Assembly: GCA_950022295.1 (NCBI GenBank)
Contig: OX465600.1
Span: forward strand, 2,480,001-2,544,000
Source: Bromus sterilis
Lineage: Eukaryota; Streptophyta; Magnoliopsida; Poales; Poaceae
Length of the DNA stretch: 64,000 bases
Direction: 5' to 3'
Both the position numbers and the translations under genes were made by a program. The notes under the pieces were generated by a model. That model was not told the DNA's origin and did not search any database. It saw only the letters and a program-made list of their open reading frames with translations. Numbering within the stretch: the first letter of the stretch is position 1; every line of letters begins with the position of its first letter. Positions 44,058 to 55,401 of the stretch are shown here, one piece after another.

Positions 44058-46316
44058 TACATTCAAGGATTTTTATACACTTTTTTATATATGAAGTTTT
44101 TATTGGGCCGTAGCCGCTGAAAGAATACGACCAAGCAAGTTAAATGGATGGCCACTTTGCCCTTTTTATTAAAATTACATAATGTTAAATTCATTTTCTT
44201 AAATTTGTTGTAATTATTTTAGCGCTCCAAAATAAAAAAAGTACCCCTTATCTCTCCTTTTAGAAAAATAAAAATATCTCTCATTTTATTTTAAATATAT
44301 TATCTTTTTTCTTAAACTTTTTTCTATCGGGTGTGACTTATGTTGGTTTTAATAAAAAATCCTATATGTGTCTAACTCACCAAAAAGTGTACCCACAAAA
44401 AATTTATGAAAAGTGTTCACTCGTTTTAATTTTTTTTATTAGTTTAAATGCGTTTGCGCCTTTATAAAATATATAAAGTTAATTTTACATAAAACATAGG
44501 TATTTTATCATATGATTTAAAATTTATTCCGTTGTTTTAAGCAATCTTATTTTTATTAAATAATATTGCTCCAAATATCCCAAAAAAATGTTCACAGGAT
44601 TTTAAGTTTTTGTTTCATTCATTCCAAAATTCTACATGTAGTTCATCATAAGATTAAAACTTTATCCCGTTGCAACGCACGGGCATTGTCCTAGTACACA
44701 CTTAATTCTGAAACAAGAAAGCATAAGCATCAGTATCAAACTAATAAAATCGGAAAACTCTGTATATATACAGAGAAAACAAATGTATCATGACAGTTAT
44801 AAAGCAACAAAACCAAATTGTAATCTGTTAGTGAAAATAATGCTATCTAGAAATCATGGTAAGCAAGATGTGCAGTATTCAGCTAGAGTTAAAAGCATAT
44901 GAAAAAAAATCCAAGTATAGATTCATATATAACATGTATGTTCTTACCCATATGGCATCCTATCTTAGTATCTGCAAGTAATTCGGTGTGTCATATTTTA
45001 GAAATTTACCCATATACACAGTTAAAAGTTACAATTCGCGGCGAAGAGGACAACACACACCGTCTTAAACAGAGAACGGCCATACATATCAGTTCTAAAA
45101 AAATGTGTCAGTGAACACTTTTAGATGGAGATAGAGATGGGAACCTTCAGGTACAGATCGACTGCAGAGGATCTTGGTATAAATTTGATAGATAGGGATC
45201 TTGGTCCTAACAAGCAAAATAAGCAGCAATAACCTTCACCCATGGGGCTGAGATTTCAATCAGAGCACATGGAGAGAAGGAGCAACGGGGAAGCACCAGC
45301 ACTGCCTCCGTCTTGGCGACTGTACCAAAAAACAAAATGTTAATGGTTTCACATTCCAGTATGATACAAATATTTCTGCAGGTTTATTAATATAAAAGAT
45401 ATATGAATTGACTTCTACTCAGGTTTAGCACACAACGTATTCGCTGTTCTCCCAACTCTAAATACAACTTATGGTCGCATTAGTGACAATTTTCGGCTAA
45501 AAGATGCAAATCCAGAAGCGGCAGCAACAAGTACAACCTATTTATCTAACTTTAGAGTAACAGTAATGGTATTCAATAGAAACCTAATAAATAATAACAA
45601 GTACAACCGAGTTATCTAACTTCAGACTAACTTCCAAGCAATTTTTCACATCAATAATCAGCTTGATCACCTCGGACCCATGCGTCATCAAACAAACCTA
45701 ATCAGTCAAACGAACTCATGCGTCATCAAACAAAGGGTAATTAAGAAGAAATCAAAGGATAATATCATAGCTCCATGGAGTGAAAATGTGCACTCACTTG
45801 TACAAAATGAGAGACATAGATCACCAGCTAGCAATCGTATATATAAGGTGCTTCCCAGTTTCAAAGACTAATTAGCTTGAGCTAAGGTTTGTTTAGCCTG
45901 CAGATAACAAAAGAATAGACAAAAGAACCATGATTAGCGACGAAACAAAATGGCCAAAGAAGTAGTGGTGGATTTGAAGGCATTTGTATCTTCTCATCGC
46001 CAGTTCGCCACAAGAAAATAGTGGTGGATTTGGTGTTGTTCATATGCATTGTTTCTGGAACAGATCAACAATAGAGGATTTAAATGATAAAGAATCTAGA
46101 ACATGTAAGAATGTGTGTGATTACAAAATCAATTCTCCTAGTACTTGAAACTCACAAATAGGACTAATCAATTAATTCGCACACCATATAGACCAGACGG
46201 TGCAGCAAGCTAGATAAAAAAAATACATAATAAATAAGAGCCCGAGCATCAATAGCCTAAAAATGAACCCCAGACTACGAGTCACAAGGCCCGCAACTTA
46301 ATTGTGAACCATGCAT

Positions 46317-46722
46317 TCAATTAATTAAAAGAAAGAACAATAGACCTCACATATGAATCAGAAATTAGAATGAACGGGAAGGAAGATGACCACCGCAAAT
46401 ATGGAGGCGGCAAGGTGGAAATTATCATACTTTCAGACCGTGGCTCTTACACGAGCTGCAATTCTGTAATCGATCTAGACATATGTGCTTGCCTTGACCT
46501 GGAAGCATACAACAACGTCTCAATTAATTAAAAGAAAGAACAATAGACCTCACATATGAATCAGAAATTAGAATGAACGAGAAGGAAGATGACCACCGCA
46601 AATATGGAGGCGGCAAGGTGGAAATTATCATACTTTCAGACCGTGACTCTTACACGAGCTGCAATTCTGTAATCGATCTAGACATATGTGCTTGCCTTGA
46701 CCTGGAAGCATACAACAACGTC
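46317..46722. repeat. 203-bp perfect-looking tandem duplication
   Basis: 46317-46519 and 46520-46722 differ at only two or so positions (ACGGGAAGG / ACGAGAAGG, GTGGCTC / GTGACTC). Confidence 0.9.
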
Positions 46723-48454
46723 CACCTTGCTTTGCCTATATACCACTGCTCTTCCTGTTACCAAAATACAGTTTGTAGACATATAAATAAATAACAAGAC
46801 AGTAAGTGAGGCTGTGAGCACGGTAAGAAGGTGAAACGGGATGAAGCAAAGAAAATAAAGAAGCTCAACAGAAAATTGACCCATCAATCTGGTGCTGTGC
46901 ACAGCCGGTGGCGGCGCCATGACCCCTCCAGGGTTGGAAATTGCATGCTTCAGACCTGCATACCAGTAGAGAGGTTGTTAAGCAAACAAATGCATAATGC
47001 GATTTCCTAGCCTAATAAACCATATCCCCTGAATTAAAGGTATCACTTTCCATGTGCTTAGCATTCTCTCATAATTCAAAACATAGATGATAGATCACAT
47101 ACCTATATATTAAAAAGTACAGCCTATAATGGCTCATCTAGAAATGATCAAAATAAAAAATTACAAAACACAAAAGCCACTGAAAAATCAGTGGTAAGAA
47201 ACATCAAACTGAAAATTCCAGCGTCATGCTTGAGAGGTGGAGGTGGCGAGGAATGGCTTGGTACTAGTGCAAAATCCCTGGGTATTTTAAATGCAAGACT
47301 GTCAGGTGGTAGAGCAGATTCTGCATATATAGAAATATAACAATAAATGCAAGCCCATTGCAATTAGGTTGTCATTGGTCAACCAGAAAAAAGCACATTT
47401 ACTTCGAAGGTCAAAAAATTACTGCATTAGTCAGATGAAAAGGGGAAAGATCTGCACCATCGGTTATAGTGGGTCCATATTGTAACATTACATTAATTCG
47501 AATTAGACCATGAGTAGTTTTCACCAGCATACTCTCAAACCTTATGTGTTTCTAATTCAAGTGAATAGCATGAAAGTTCAGATTTTGTAATTGATGCAAA
47601 TGCAGCAAATTGAGCTATTCCCTTTCGACTCCATAAAACTACTAAATTTGATGAAAAATAAAGAGGGTACATGGATTATCTAATGGAGGCTACATGTTAC
47701 ATCAGTTCTGCCTATACTGTACACTTCACTTAAGTTCAGAGAACTCTCCAAAAGAAAGGTTCAGGTGAAACCTTACATAAAGTGGCAAATCCACATATTT
47801 TCCTTTCCACCACTTTTATTTATTTTCTATAAGCAATCTAATAGGGTTAAACACCACCCTCCTGAGGTTTCTTGTTTCCTAGAATTTCAGAGGCCCCACA
47901 AATACTTGGTCCTTAGATTCAGTATTCAAATATTTTTGTTTTCTATCAAGATATTCCCAACCTTTCATTATGCTTATAAGAAAAGAGCTACTCTCTCAAT
48001 TTTGTATCCATTTATACCTGCAAATGAGCACTCTGATGCTGGACTTGACAAGTGATCCCACTACGTTGTTTGCTGGAATCTGCAAGGTCAGGAGTGCATA
48101 TTCAAGAACACTGTAACAAAAAACAAAAAACACAGCATATCTACAGGTTCCCACCCAGCTGGTCCTTGCTTTGAAAAGAGAAGAAAGAAAATGATTATAT
48201 TCAAATACATGTCATACCTGCAGGTAAACTACACTTGCACAGAGAGAACTAGCTAAGATACTATGCAGTCTGCAATGCAAAAACTTCTTTGTAAACATAT
48301 GTTCCCAGCCTGGCCCTTGCTTTGTAAAGAGAAGCAAAAAAAATGAATTATGCAATAGACACACTAAACACAAAGGCAATGCAAAATATTCACTGCTTTT
48401 ACTCATATTTTTCATCGACACATCTAAACTTGCTCCACATATAGGCCATAATGA

Positions 48455-48490
48455 ATCTCTAAAATGTCTTATATTTAAGAATGGAGGGAG
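48455..48490. mobile_element. Stowaway MITE end fragment
   Basis: TCTTATATTTAAGAATGGAGGGAG followed by TA is one Stowaway terminus. The opposite end was not found. Confidence 0.5.
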
Positions 48491-48728
48491 TATTATTTAA
48501 CGATAATGAAAAGAACTTCTTAAGGCACTCAGTCGCGGGTTATGATTCTACCAATCTACCATTTTTACTCATCCTGTAAAATGACCATGTTAACACTAAT
48601 TTTATATGAAGCTACAGAAAGATAGTAATAACAGCGACATTGATGAAAATTTGAAATAACAATGTACGTCGTGGCAGTACTTGACCTCAGTTCTAATAAA
48701 ATCATACTATAACAATTTAAATATAGAG

Positions 48729-48731
<3 letters not shown>

Positions 48732-48762
<31 letters not shown>
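48732..48762. repeat. (TA)n microsatellite
   Basis: About 15 uninterrupted TA units. Confidence 0.95.
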
Positions 48763-48765
<3 letters not shown>

Positions 48766-49423
48766 TTTACTCCATTCAATGCACCAGGGTGAAGAATTAC
48801 TTATTCTTCTCCCTGGAAGACGAATAGACTTTCTATATCTACCTCACCTCTATTATAATAGAATTATATATATTATTCACTCAGTGTGCGTACAGTTTTT
48901 AGAATGTAAATTTCCACATGTTTTGAGAAATCATTTCAGGATTGCAAGGAACGGTTTTGCAAGGAACAACATTGCAAGTAAATCACAGACAAATATATGT
49001 ACTAAAAAGCAGTGTTATTTCCTATTTGCTCATTTCGATCTGCTGCTAGTATCCAAGTGGCACTGAGATGTATGGGCACTGGCATTTGGTCAGCCCACCA
49101 TAGCTTGTTCAGTTCTCTGATTTAAGCCCTCTCAGTAGTATATTCATCCAGAGGTAGAGCACAGATCCAACTGATATGCTTGCACCATGCATGGATCATC
49201 ATACTGACAAGAATGAGAAGCATGTTAAACTCATTTTGGTATCACACATATTCTTCTTACCAACTATTTCAGAACACAATGCTTTTTTTCTCAGCGGAAC
49301 CTAAGGGGAAACATGTGGTTAACTCTACAAAAATTTCACAGTGGAAATTAGCAGGATATACATGCATGTTCCAGCAAATCGAAGCAGCCCATGTACCAAC
49401 TATTTCAGAATTCAATCCGCTAC

Positions 49424-49970
49424 CTTGGTTGATAGCCTGCAGCCGATGCCTCTGAATGGCTCGATTGAGAACACAACACCAAATGGGTATGGTCTTTGAC
49501 ATGCTATCAGGAAACTGTTTCCCTTTCCTTGTTGAATCAACTATTATGCACCTTCCTCTTTCCCCTGCAAAAAAAGTGTACCAAGAAAACAAATTAAGCT
49601 CAACTTAAGCTTAATCCCCAAAAGTTCAGGCATGCTGCACTCTCCATTCCATTGTAGCCAAAAGGATATTCAATTGTATATACCGGTCAGGAGGGCGAGG
49701 CGGAGATTGAGGCGGGCTGTGGAGAAGCCCCAGTTGCCGGCGTGGCCGTCGGTGGACTTGAAGTAGCAGGTGGCGGCGAGGGAGCACGGCTGCGCGTACC
49801 AGAGGCCGCAGCGGAGGTTGGCGACCAGCGGCAGCGCCGGCCACAGCGCCGCGATCTCGGCCACGAAGGCCGCGTCGTCCGCCACGCTCCGCAGCCCGTC
49901 GCTTGATGCGCGTCGCCACCTTGTAGATGCTCAGGAGGAGGCCGGCGGCATGGGGAAGTGGAGGGGCTCG
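49424..49970 (-). pseudogene. Rit1-like initiator-tRNA ribosylphosphate transferase fragment
   Basis: Rit1 modifies position 64 of initiator Met-tRNA to keep it out of elongation. Two minus-strand exons are visible. Exon 1 (about 49970-49684) carries LSIYKVATRIK in one frame and then, in another frame, SVADDAAFVAEIAALWP, LVANLRCGLWY and CYFKSTDGHAGNWGFS. Exon 2 (49564-49424) carries GRCIIVDSTRKGKQFPDSMS and KTIPIWCCVLNRAI. The donor at 49684|49683 and acceptor GCAG before 49564 join in phase. No ATG is in frame with the N-terminal block, a frameshift or small deletion lies near 49905-49915, and the remaining two-thirds of the protein was not found. It is therefore called a truncated pseudogene. 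Confidence 0.75.
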
Positions 49971-50133
49971 GGGGCGAGGAGAGGAGAGGAGGAGGCGGCG
50001 GCAAAAGGGGATGAGGACGAGACAGTGGCTAGATCACCCGGCTGTGGAAGAGAGAGGAGCGGAGCTGGTTGCGGCGGCCGGTACTTATCCGATCCCACGC
50101 GCTACAGTAACCGCGAATGCACTGTTCATAGCG

Positions 50134-50236
50134 ATTAAAGGCGACGTGGCCACAGCCGCTAGTTGGCCGAACCCCCTCATCTCGCTATTAAAGGCGACGT
50201 GGCCACAGCCGCTAGTTGGCCGAACCCCCTCATCTT
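50134..50236. repeat. 53-bp tandem duplication
   Basis: ATTAAAGGCGACGTGGCCAC with the following CAGCCGCTAGTTGGCCGAAC and CCCCTCATCT occurs at 50134 and 50187. Confidence 0.9.
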
Positions 50237-51063
50237 TTACTAGTTGGATGACAGGCAACCCTCATTGCTTGTTATTGAGAAAGAAAAACTAGATAGCTGC
50301 TTGCTTGTTTGGGACAGGAGGAGACTACTGTTGACATTGCCAGTTCCGAACATGACAATCTATTTGTGTGCTATCCACTTTATACAACTATAAAAACACA
50401 TACAGTTCCGAAACAGCTGGCTGCAGTGGCAAATCCAGAAGAACTCTTCATTTTGCAGCTGCTTGAAGGAAAAACTTTCTTCATCTTTTTCTGCAGTGGC
50501 CTATACTAATATACTGAAAAATATATCGTACTATCATCTCACATCACGAGGAAACAGAAAGAGATTTATCCTAGATCTGGACGCCATAGTGTTTGTATAC
50601 ACTAGATCCAGTCATTAAGACGAGGAAACCTTGAAATTTAGGACAATCAAACTATACCTCAACCCAGAGCTCTCATGACCTCAGCGATTCTGGCCATTTG
50701 ATTTTGTGCCCCGGAATGGTGATGCATTTGTTGCTGCCTTCATCAGTCTTGATTGTACAAAAACTGTAGCTGAGAATGAACTGTCTTCGAATTTCTGAAC
50801 TTCAGTACCAGGAAACATAATGGCATACAAAGTACACAGATAACACTTCATAATTCACAGTAAAAAGCAGATGCAATATCAGGGAAACTTATCCCCATAT
50901 ACATGCTAATAATCCTTTTGCATGAAGAAAGTATACATGAGCAAATCAATAGCATATACATTTCTACCTTACAATCTTGACATGTTTTTGGAGGTAAACA
51001 TGGTACCGACGAAGCCATGATCTATATATGTTTTATTGGAGAAAATGTCAGCACAGCGTTTAC
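50237..51063 (-). other. Downstream region of the RING ligase gene
   Basis: Contains its 3' UTR. The stop codon is immediately followed by GTAAACG, so a 3'-UTR intron is possible. No other gene was seen. Confidence 0.5.
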
Positions 51064-52518
51064 CTACTGCTGCTGCCTCCTTCTCGTTCTTCTTGTGGTT
51101 GTGGACTGCAAAGGCCTGGACCTCCTACTTTGTGCTGCCTGTCCCACTATAACAGCCAGGGTGCTAGAAGTCGACGCCTGCTCCATGGATGACGACTGCT
51201 GAGGAACCGCCAGTGCTGCATTATCAGAATTAGAAGACGGCAATCGGACCTGATTGCCACTATCAGGGGCAGCATTGCTCGCATGCGGTGTTATTGGGGA
51301 GGGTGAAACAATATTGAGTCTTTGCTGTCTCCGTACCCTAGCCCTTGACCGGACTGCAGGAAGTACAGTCACCTCAACCCCGCCTACAGGTGGAGCTGCC
51401 TGGCCTCTCACTATATCCTGGTTTTCTATCAACCGTCTCACCATGCTTGCAATGCCCCTTGGGTCTGGCATTTGCAGCTGCTGCCTCAAGCTCTCACTCC
51501 TGGTCGCACTCGGTCTGGGAGGGACATCTTTGCTGGAGGCGTCCCGTTCACCACCTCCTCTTCCATAAATTGGCGTGACATTTACTTCGAGCACCTCTCC
51601 CTTGCAGACAGGGCACTCAGAGTGGGCTGAATGTCCATGGAGCCATTGATACAAGCATGGCCAGCAGAAGAGGTGGCCGCACGGTGTAACCACGGGCTCT
51701 TTAGCCGCTTCAAGGCAGATATTGCACTCAAAACTGGAGTTACACTCACAGTTCCCGTCTTTCTTGACAGCACCCATTCCTGCAATCTTGCCATCACCAT
51801 CGAGCTTCTGTCGCCTTGATGCATCTAGAGAGCTATGAGACCACTGGATGGCTTGTGCCAGTCTTTCAGCTTCTGGGCTTGTCGCCCGCTGGTTGCGGAT
51901 CACTGACCCTGGCGGCACAATGCCATGCTGTTCACTCACCCGGATCAACCTCTGCAGGCGGAGCTCGGGTGTCATGTCTTCAATCGCACCTCCAATAGAT
52001 TCTCTCATCACCCTCGTGCTTACCATCTCTGCTCCGGCTGCAGGAGCCACCAGACCAGAGTGAGAAAGCCTTTCCACCCATTCAAGGCGAACCCCTTCCA
52101 ACCCAGCAAGAGACGCTGGTGGTGGTGGTGGTGGTGAGACATTGCCATCATTTGAGGGCACGCCGCGCACCACAGCTGGTTCGCCAGCATCAAGAGCCTC
52201 TTCACTGTCCGTACTCAGGCCATCAAGCCAATCAAAGAGCATGGGATCTATCAGAGATAGCTCCGGTGTGGAGAGCGCATTGGACGGCGAGTATACAAGG
52301 GGCAGTGGTGGCATCTCCTCTGGTGCCGGCAATCCTGCAGGCTCATCCGTTCTTGGAGCTTCTGGAACAGGAATGGCCGAGTTCCGCGCGGGCGTCGGGC
52401 ATTCCATAGCTACACCCAGCCGACCTGGAGGCCGCGGCAATGGAGGGAGGCCCAGGTACAGGTTCAGATCCATCCGCCTCCTGTTCCGGCTTCCCTCCGC
52501 GGCCTCCTCCCCCGCCAT
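51064..52518 (-). CDS. RMA/MUSE-like RING-type E3 ubiquitin ligase (484 residues)
   Basis: Transfers ubiquitin from an E2 to substrates. A C3HC4 RING lies at residues 265-305 (C265, C268, C280, H282, C285, C288, C302, C305), with the CNICLE, CGHLFCWPCL and ECPVCK signatures of the RMA/RNF5/RNF185 group. The N-terminus has DLNLYLGLP (residues 17-25), an LxLxL EAR-like motif. The C-terminal 150 residues are Ser/Arg/Gln-rich. Classical RMA ligases have a C-terminal membrane anchor, which is not visible here; the length and N-terminal motif fit better with Arabidopsis MUSE1/MUSE2-type proteins. The ATG at 52518 (MAGEEAAEG) is the first ATG in frame; ATG at residue 16 is an alternative. A single coding exon, intact. 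Confidence 0.9.
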   Translation of the reverse strand: MAGEEAAEGSRNRRRMDLNLYLGLPPLPRPPGRLGVAMECPTPARNSAIPVPEAPRTDEPAGLPAPEEMPPLPLVYSPSNALSTPELSLIDPMLFDWLDGLSTDSEEALDAGEPAVVRGVPSNDGNVSPPPPPPASLAGLEGVRLEWVERLSHSGLVAPAAGAEMVSTRVMRESIGGAIEDMTPELRLQRLIRVSEQHGIVPPGSVIRNQRATSPEAERLAQAIQWSHSSLDASRRQKLDGDGKIAGMGAVKKDGNCECNSSFECNICLEAAKEPVVTPCGHLFCWPCLYQWLHGHSAHSECPVCKGEVLEVNVTPIYGRGGGERDASSKDVPPRPSATRSESLRQQLQMPDPRGIASMVRRLIENQDIVRGQAAPPVGGVEVTVLPAVRSRARVRRQQRLNIVSPSPITPHASNAAPDSGNQVRLPSSNSDNAALAVPQQSSSMEQASTSSTLAVIVGQAAQSRRSRPLQSTTTRRTRRRQQQ

Positions 52519-53050
52519 CAAGGGTTGATCTTATACCCCTTTTTTTCGTCTGCCTCGCTCCGGTTCAGCTAATCTGTAGCTGATAACCCCCTTTTGGCTT
52601 GCTTAAAAAGAACACTTCCGCTCCATTGCATCGATCCTATTCAATATAGGCAGCAAGAAATCAGAAATTTCACACCAAAACTCATGCATAAATCAGAGAC
52701 TAAAACAAGGAAATATGATGCTACCTTTCCAGATCCATCACACCCCTTGGTCAATCCAGCCCCTCCCCGCTTAAATCCCCATGCCAATCTCGCTCAAAGA
52801 CCTAGGGTTTCTCCGATTTTAGACAACGCAACAGAGAAATCAAGCAAATCCAAACGGAAGGGGAGAAGGTGGACTAACCTTGGGGCAGCAAATGAAGGGC
52901 GGCGGATGGGGAAGGGAGCGCGGCGGAGCAGCAAGGGGCGACGGACGGCAGCGGCTGGCGGCTGGCGGCTGGCTGGATCGGGGACGAGCAGAGACAAAAA
53001 AAAAAGAACGGGCCGGCTCCTCTATATCTCGTGTGTTGAGGAAACCACAC
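52519..53050 (-). promoter_or_regulatory. 5' UTR with intron and promoter region of the RING ligase gene
   Basis: On the minus strand a GC-rich leader ends in CCCAAG|GTTAGT, a donor at 52879|52878. Acceptor candidates lie between 52600 and 52545 (for example GCTACAG). A weak GATATAGAG TATA-like box is near 53036-53028. Inferred from sequence. Confidence 0.45.
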
Positions 53051-53131
53051 AGGTGTGAGTGACAGGGGCAGATTAGGCTCTCCCTGGTGGGCAAGATTTT
53101 TCTGCCCTGGCGAGGCTAGCTAGGCCCTTAA

Positions 53132-53240
53132 GGCTTTGTTCGGTTAATCCCCCTCACAAGGGGGGTTGGAAAGGTTTGGAGTGGATTTTGGCTTGTAGAG
53201 GGTTTAATCCTTGTCAATCCCTTTTTAACCGACCAAAGCC
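53132..53240. mobile_element. Tourist-type MITE (109 bp)
   Basis: Inverted ends GGCTTTGTTCGGTTAA and GGCTTTGGTCGGTTAA with TAA immediately outside both (53129-53131, 53241-53243), the PIF/Harbinger signature. It lies in the upstream region of the RING ligase gene. Confidence 0.8.
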
Positions 53241-53692
53241 TAAACGGTGAGCCGGACGTTAGAAGTTTGTGAAGGTGAGCGGTGGGATTTAACTAATCGT
53301 TGGATGAAAACAAGCTCATACCTCAATACCCAAAGGCTGCGGAACGCGAATGTCCAAGCGACGGCGATGGCGGCGACGATGGTCAGGAAGAAGAGGAAAA
53401 AAGTTGGGGCTTTGTCCACGGACGGCGGGCGGTTCTTGCGGCAGGAAATTGCTTGCAGCGATAGGTGGAAGTGTGGATTTCGGCAGGGAGTCGATTCGAT
53501 TTGGGGAGGAATCGGGTCGGGATTTAGGGGTTCGCTGCGGATTGGGGTTGCTGGAGTGGATCCAACAGAGAAGAACGAAGAACATGGGAGGGCAGAGGGT
53601 TTTTTCCTTTTTCGAATCTTGCCTCTTTCGTTCTTCTCCCGATGTCCCTCAGCAAACTCTGCTGGAAGCCATTTTATATAGCACAATTGCAT
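53241..53692 (-). CDS. Hypothetical small membrane-protein ORF (150 residues)
   Basis: The ATG at 53692 (MQLCYIKWLP) opens a frame that runs to about 53240. Residues about 97-117 (FFLFFLTIVAAIAVAWTFAF) would form one membrane helix. Several other frames here are equally long because the DNA is GC-rich, and no family was recognised. It may be a chance frame or a first exon. Confidence 0.2.
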
Positions 53693-53816
53693 TTATTTTC
53701 GGTGGGAAAGATTTGGAAGATTTTAATTGTAGGCAAAATATGTACCGTATCTCTTCTTTATAAATACCCATGATTGATTTCAAATTTTATCTTCAAAAGA
53801 AATAGATAGTGGTTAT

Positions 53817-54092
53817 TGTTTCATGACTTTGTCAGCGAATCCGGTCCAAGGATGTGGAGTGAGAGCGTAGTTGAAGTAGTCCTACACGCGGCACAATCAC
53901 AGATGCGAAAATTAAAGGTCACAGGGGAATAACATGACTTGATCTTTATTAATCAATTGATGTGTATCTCTCCATACAATACATGGGTATATATAGGAAA
54001 GATGTGGTAGGTGGATAGAACCAAGTCTAGAGGGGGGAAAACACCCCAAGACAAGATGAGGCCGTACATGTAACCGGATCGGTTTCCTAACA
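53817..54092 (-). repeat. LTR of a decayed Copia element (276 bp)
   Basis: On the minus strand it starts TGTTAGGAAACCG directly after the polypurine tract AAAGGGGGAG (54102-54093) and ends ATGAAACA. A TATATATAC box is near 53995-53987. It is the 3' LTR of the element whose reverse transcriptase lies upstream. Confidence 0.7.
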
Positions 54093-55401
54093 CTCCCCCT
54101 TTGTCCGACATCCCATATTGTTTATGTCTCAAAAAATATGAAAACCCAATGCGAAAATATGGAGAAAAATCTCATAGAATACGTCTTCTCATGTTGCACG
54201 AATTGCCTCATCAAAAACATCAATGTGAGAAACATCAAGAAAACACACATAAGGGAAAAAGAGTACAATCCACTAAACATCAGGTTGAGTACTCTATCAT
54301 CTGAATCGAGATTCACGGATGGCGGTGTGAAGAATCTCCCCCTGAGTCTCGCATTTATCAAAGTCTCCTCATACCGATTCCACGAATACACCTCTTAAAA
54401 TATGATGTCGGTACTGATTTAGTGAACAAATCAGCGAGATTGTCACATGACTTAGTATACAAGATCCCCACCTCGTTTATCTTTTGCAGCTCATGCGCAT
54501 AGAAAAATTTAGGGTTCATATGTTTTGTGAGATTACTCTCCACATAACCTGACTGAACTTGTGCAACACAAGCTGCATTATCTTCATAGATAATGGTGGG
54601 GGTTTGTACGATGTCCAACCCACAGGTCTGTTGAATGTGGTGAATCATCCGTGGAAGCCACATACACTCTCGTGATGCTTCATACAATGCTATGGTTTCT
54701 GAGTGGTTCATTGAAGTCGATACAAGACTTTGCTTAGACAAGTTTCAGGAAATTGCAGTTCCACCACAAAGGAAAACATATCTAGTCTGTGACTTGGAAG
54801 TTTGCGGGTCCGACAGGCACCCAACATCAGTATAGCCTACCAATGATAGGTCTTGATTCCTCCTATAAAATAGCCCAAGATCTTTGGTCCTTTTTAGGTA
54901 TCGGAAGATGTCCTTGATGCCTTTCCAATGTCTATTGGTAGGATCAAAACTATACCAAGCAAGAAAATTGACAGTGAATGTGATGTCTGGTCGTGTACAA
55001 TTCACGAGGTACTTGAGTTCTCTAGCGGCCCTCAAGCAGGGGAATTCTGGTCCCAGAATTTCCTTCCCCTCTTCCTTATGCCTGAACGGGTCCTTATCTT
55101 GCTGCAAAGATCTTTCAATCATTGGGGTCTTAGAAGGATATGCCTTACCAAATCAAAATCTCTCCAACACCTTCTGTGCGTAGGTAGACTCGTGCACTAG
55201 AATCCAAGTAGGGGAATGCTCAAGTTGCATATGCAAACAGAACTTGGTTTTACCCAAATCCTTCATCTCGAATTACAACATCATGTAGGAACTCACTTCA
55301 TCAATATCTCTAGGTGTACCAATTATATTCAAATCGTCTACCTACACCGAGTTTATACTGAATCCATCTTGGGATCACCGTATAAAGATACATGGGCAAT
55401 C
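54093..55401 (-). pseudogene. Copia pol remnant: reverse transcriptase-RNase H (distal part)
   Basis: Minus-strand frames carry VDDLNIIGTP (about 55345), TRPDITFTVN (about 55000), WKGIKDIFRYLKRTKDLG (about 54925), GYTDVGCLSDPQTSKSQT (about 54830), then EDNAACVAQV (about 54590) and LADLFTKSVP (about 54435). Stops and frame changes separate them. The more N-terminal RT part continues at 57104-57190, beyond an inserted solo LTR. Confidence 0.85.

Larger units (their letters stand above)
42733..44694 (+). mobile_element. Non-autonomous Helitron
   Basis: The 5' end TCTATACCTAATAATAAAG follows an A. The 3' end has hairpin CCCGT-TGCAACGC-ACGGG (44666-44683), then CTAG (44691-44694) and a T. This fits insertion between A and T without target duplication. 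No Rep/helicase coding was seen. It contains a Mutator-type MITE, a 178-bp tandem duplication and a Stowaway MITE. A second 5' tip at 42896 comes from the tandem duplication. Confidence 0.8.
44695..49423 (-). other. Low-repeat region with weak exon-like blocks
   Basis: No complete gene was resolved. On the minus strand, acceptor-plus-open blocks are visible at 48082-48019 (IPANNVVGSLVKSSIRV), 47320 downwards (ALPPDSLAFKIPRDFALV), 46955 downwards (GLKHAISNPGGVMAPPP) and 45319-45234 (AKTEAVLVLPRCSFSPCAL, donor GTGAAG|GTTATT). They could be exons of one intron-rich gene or a decayed gene on the same strand as the neighbouring host genes. Phases were not all reconciled and no family was recognised. 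Confidence 0.25.
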
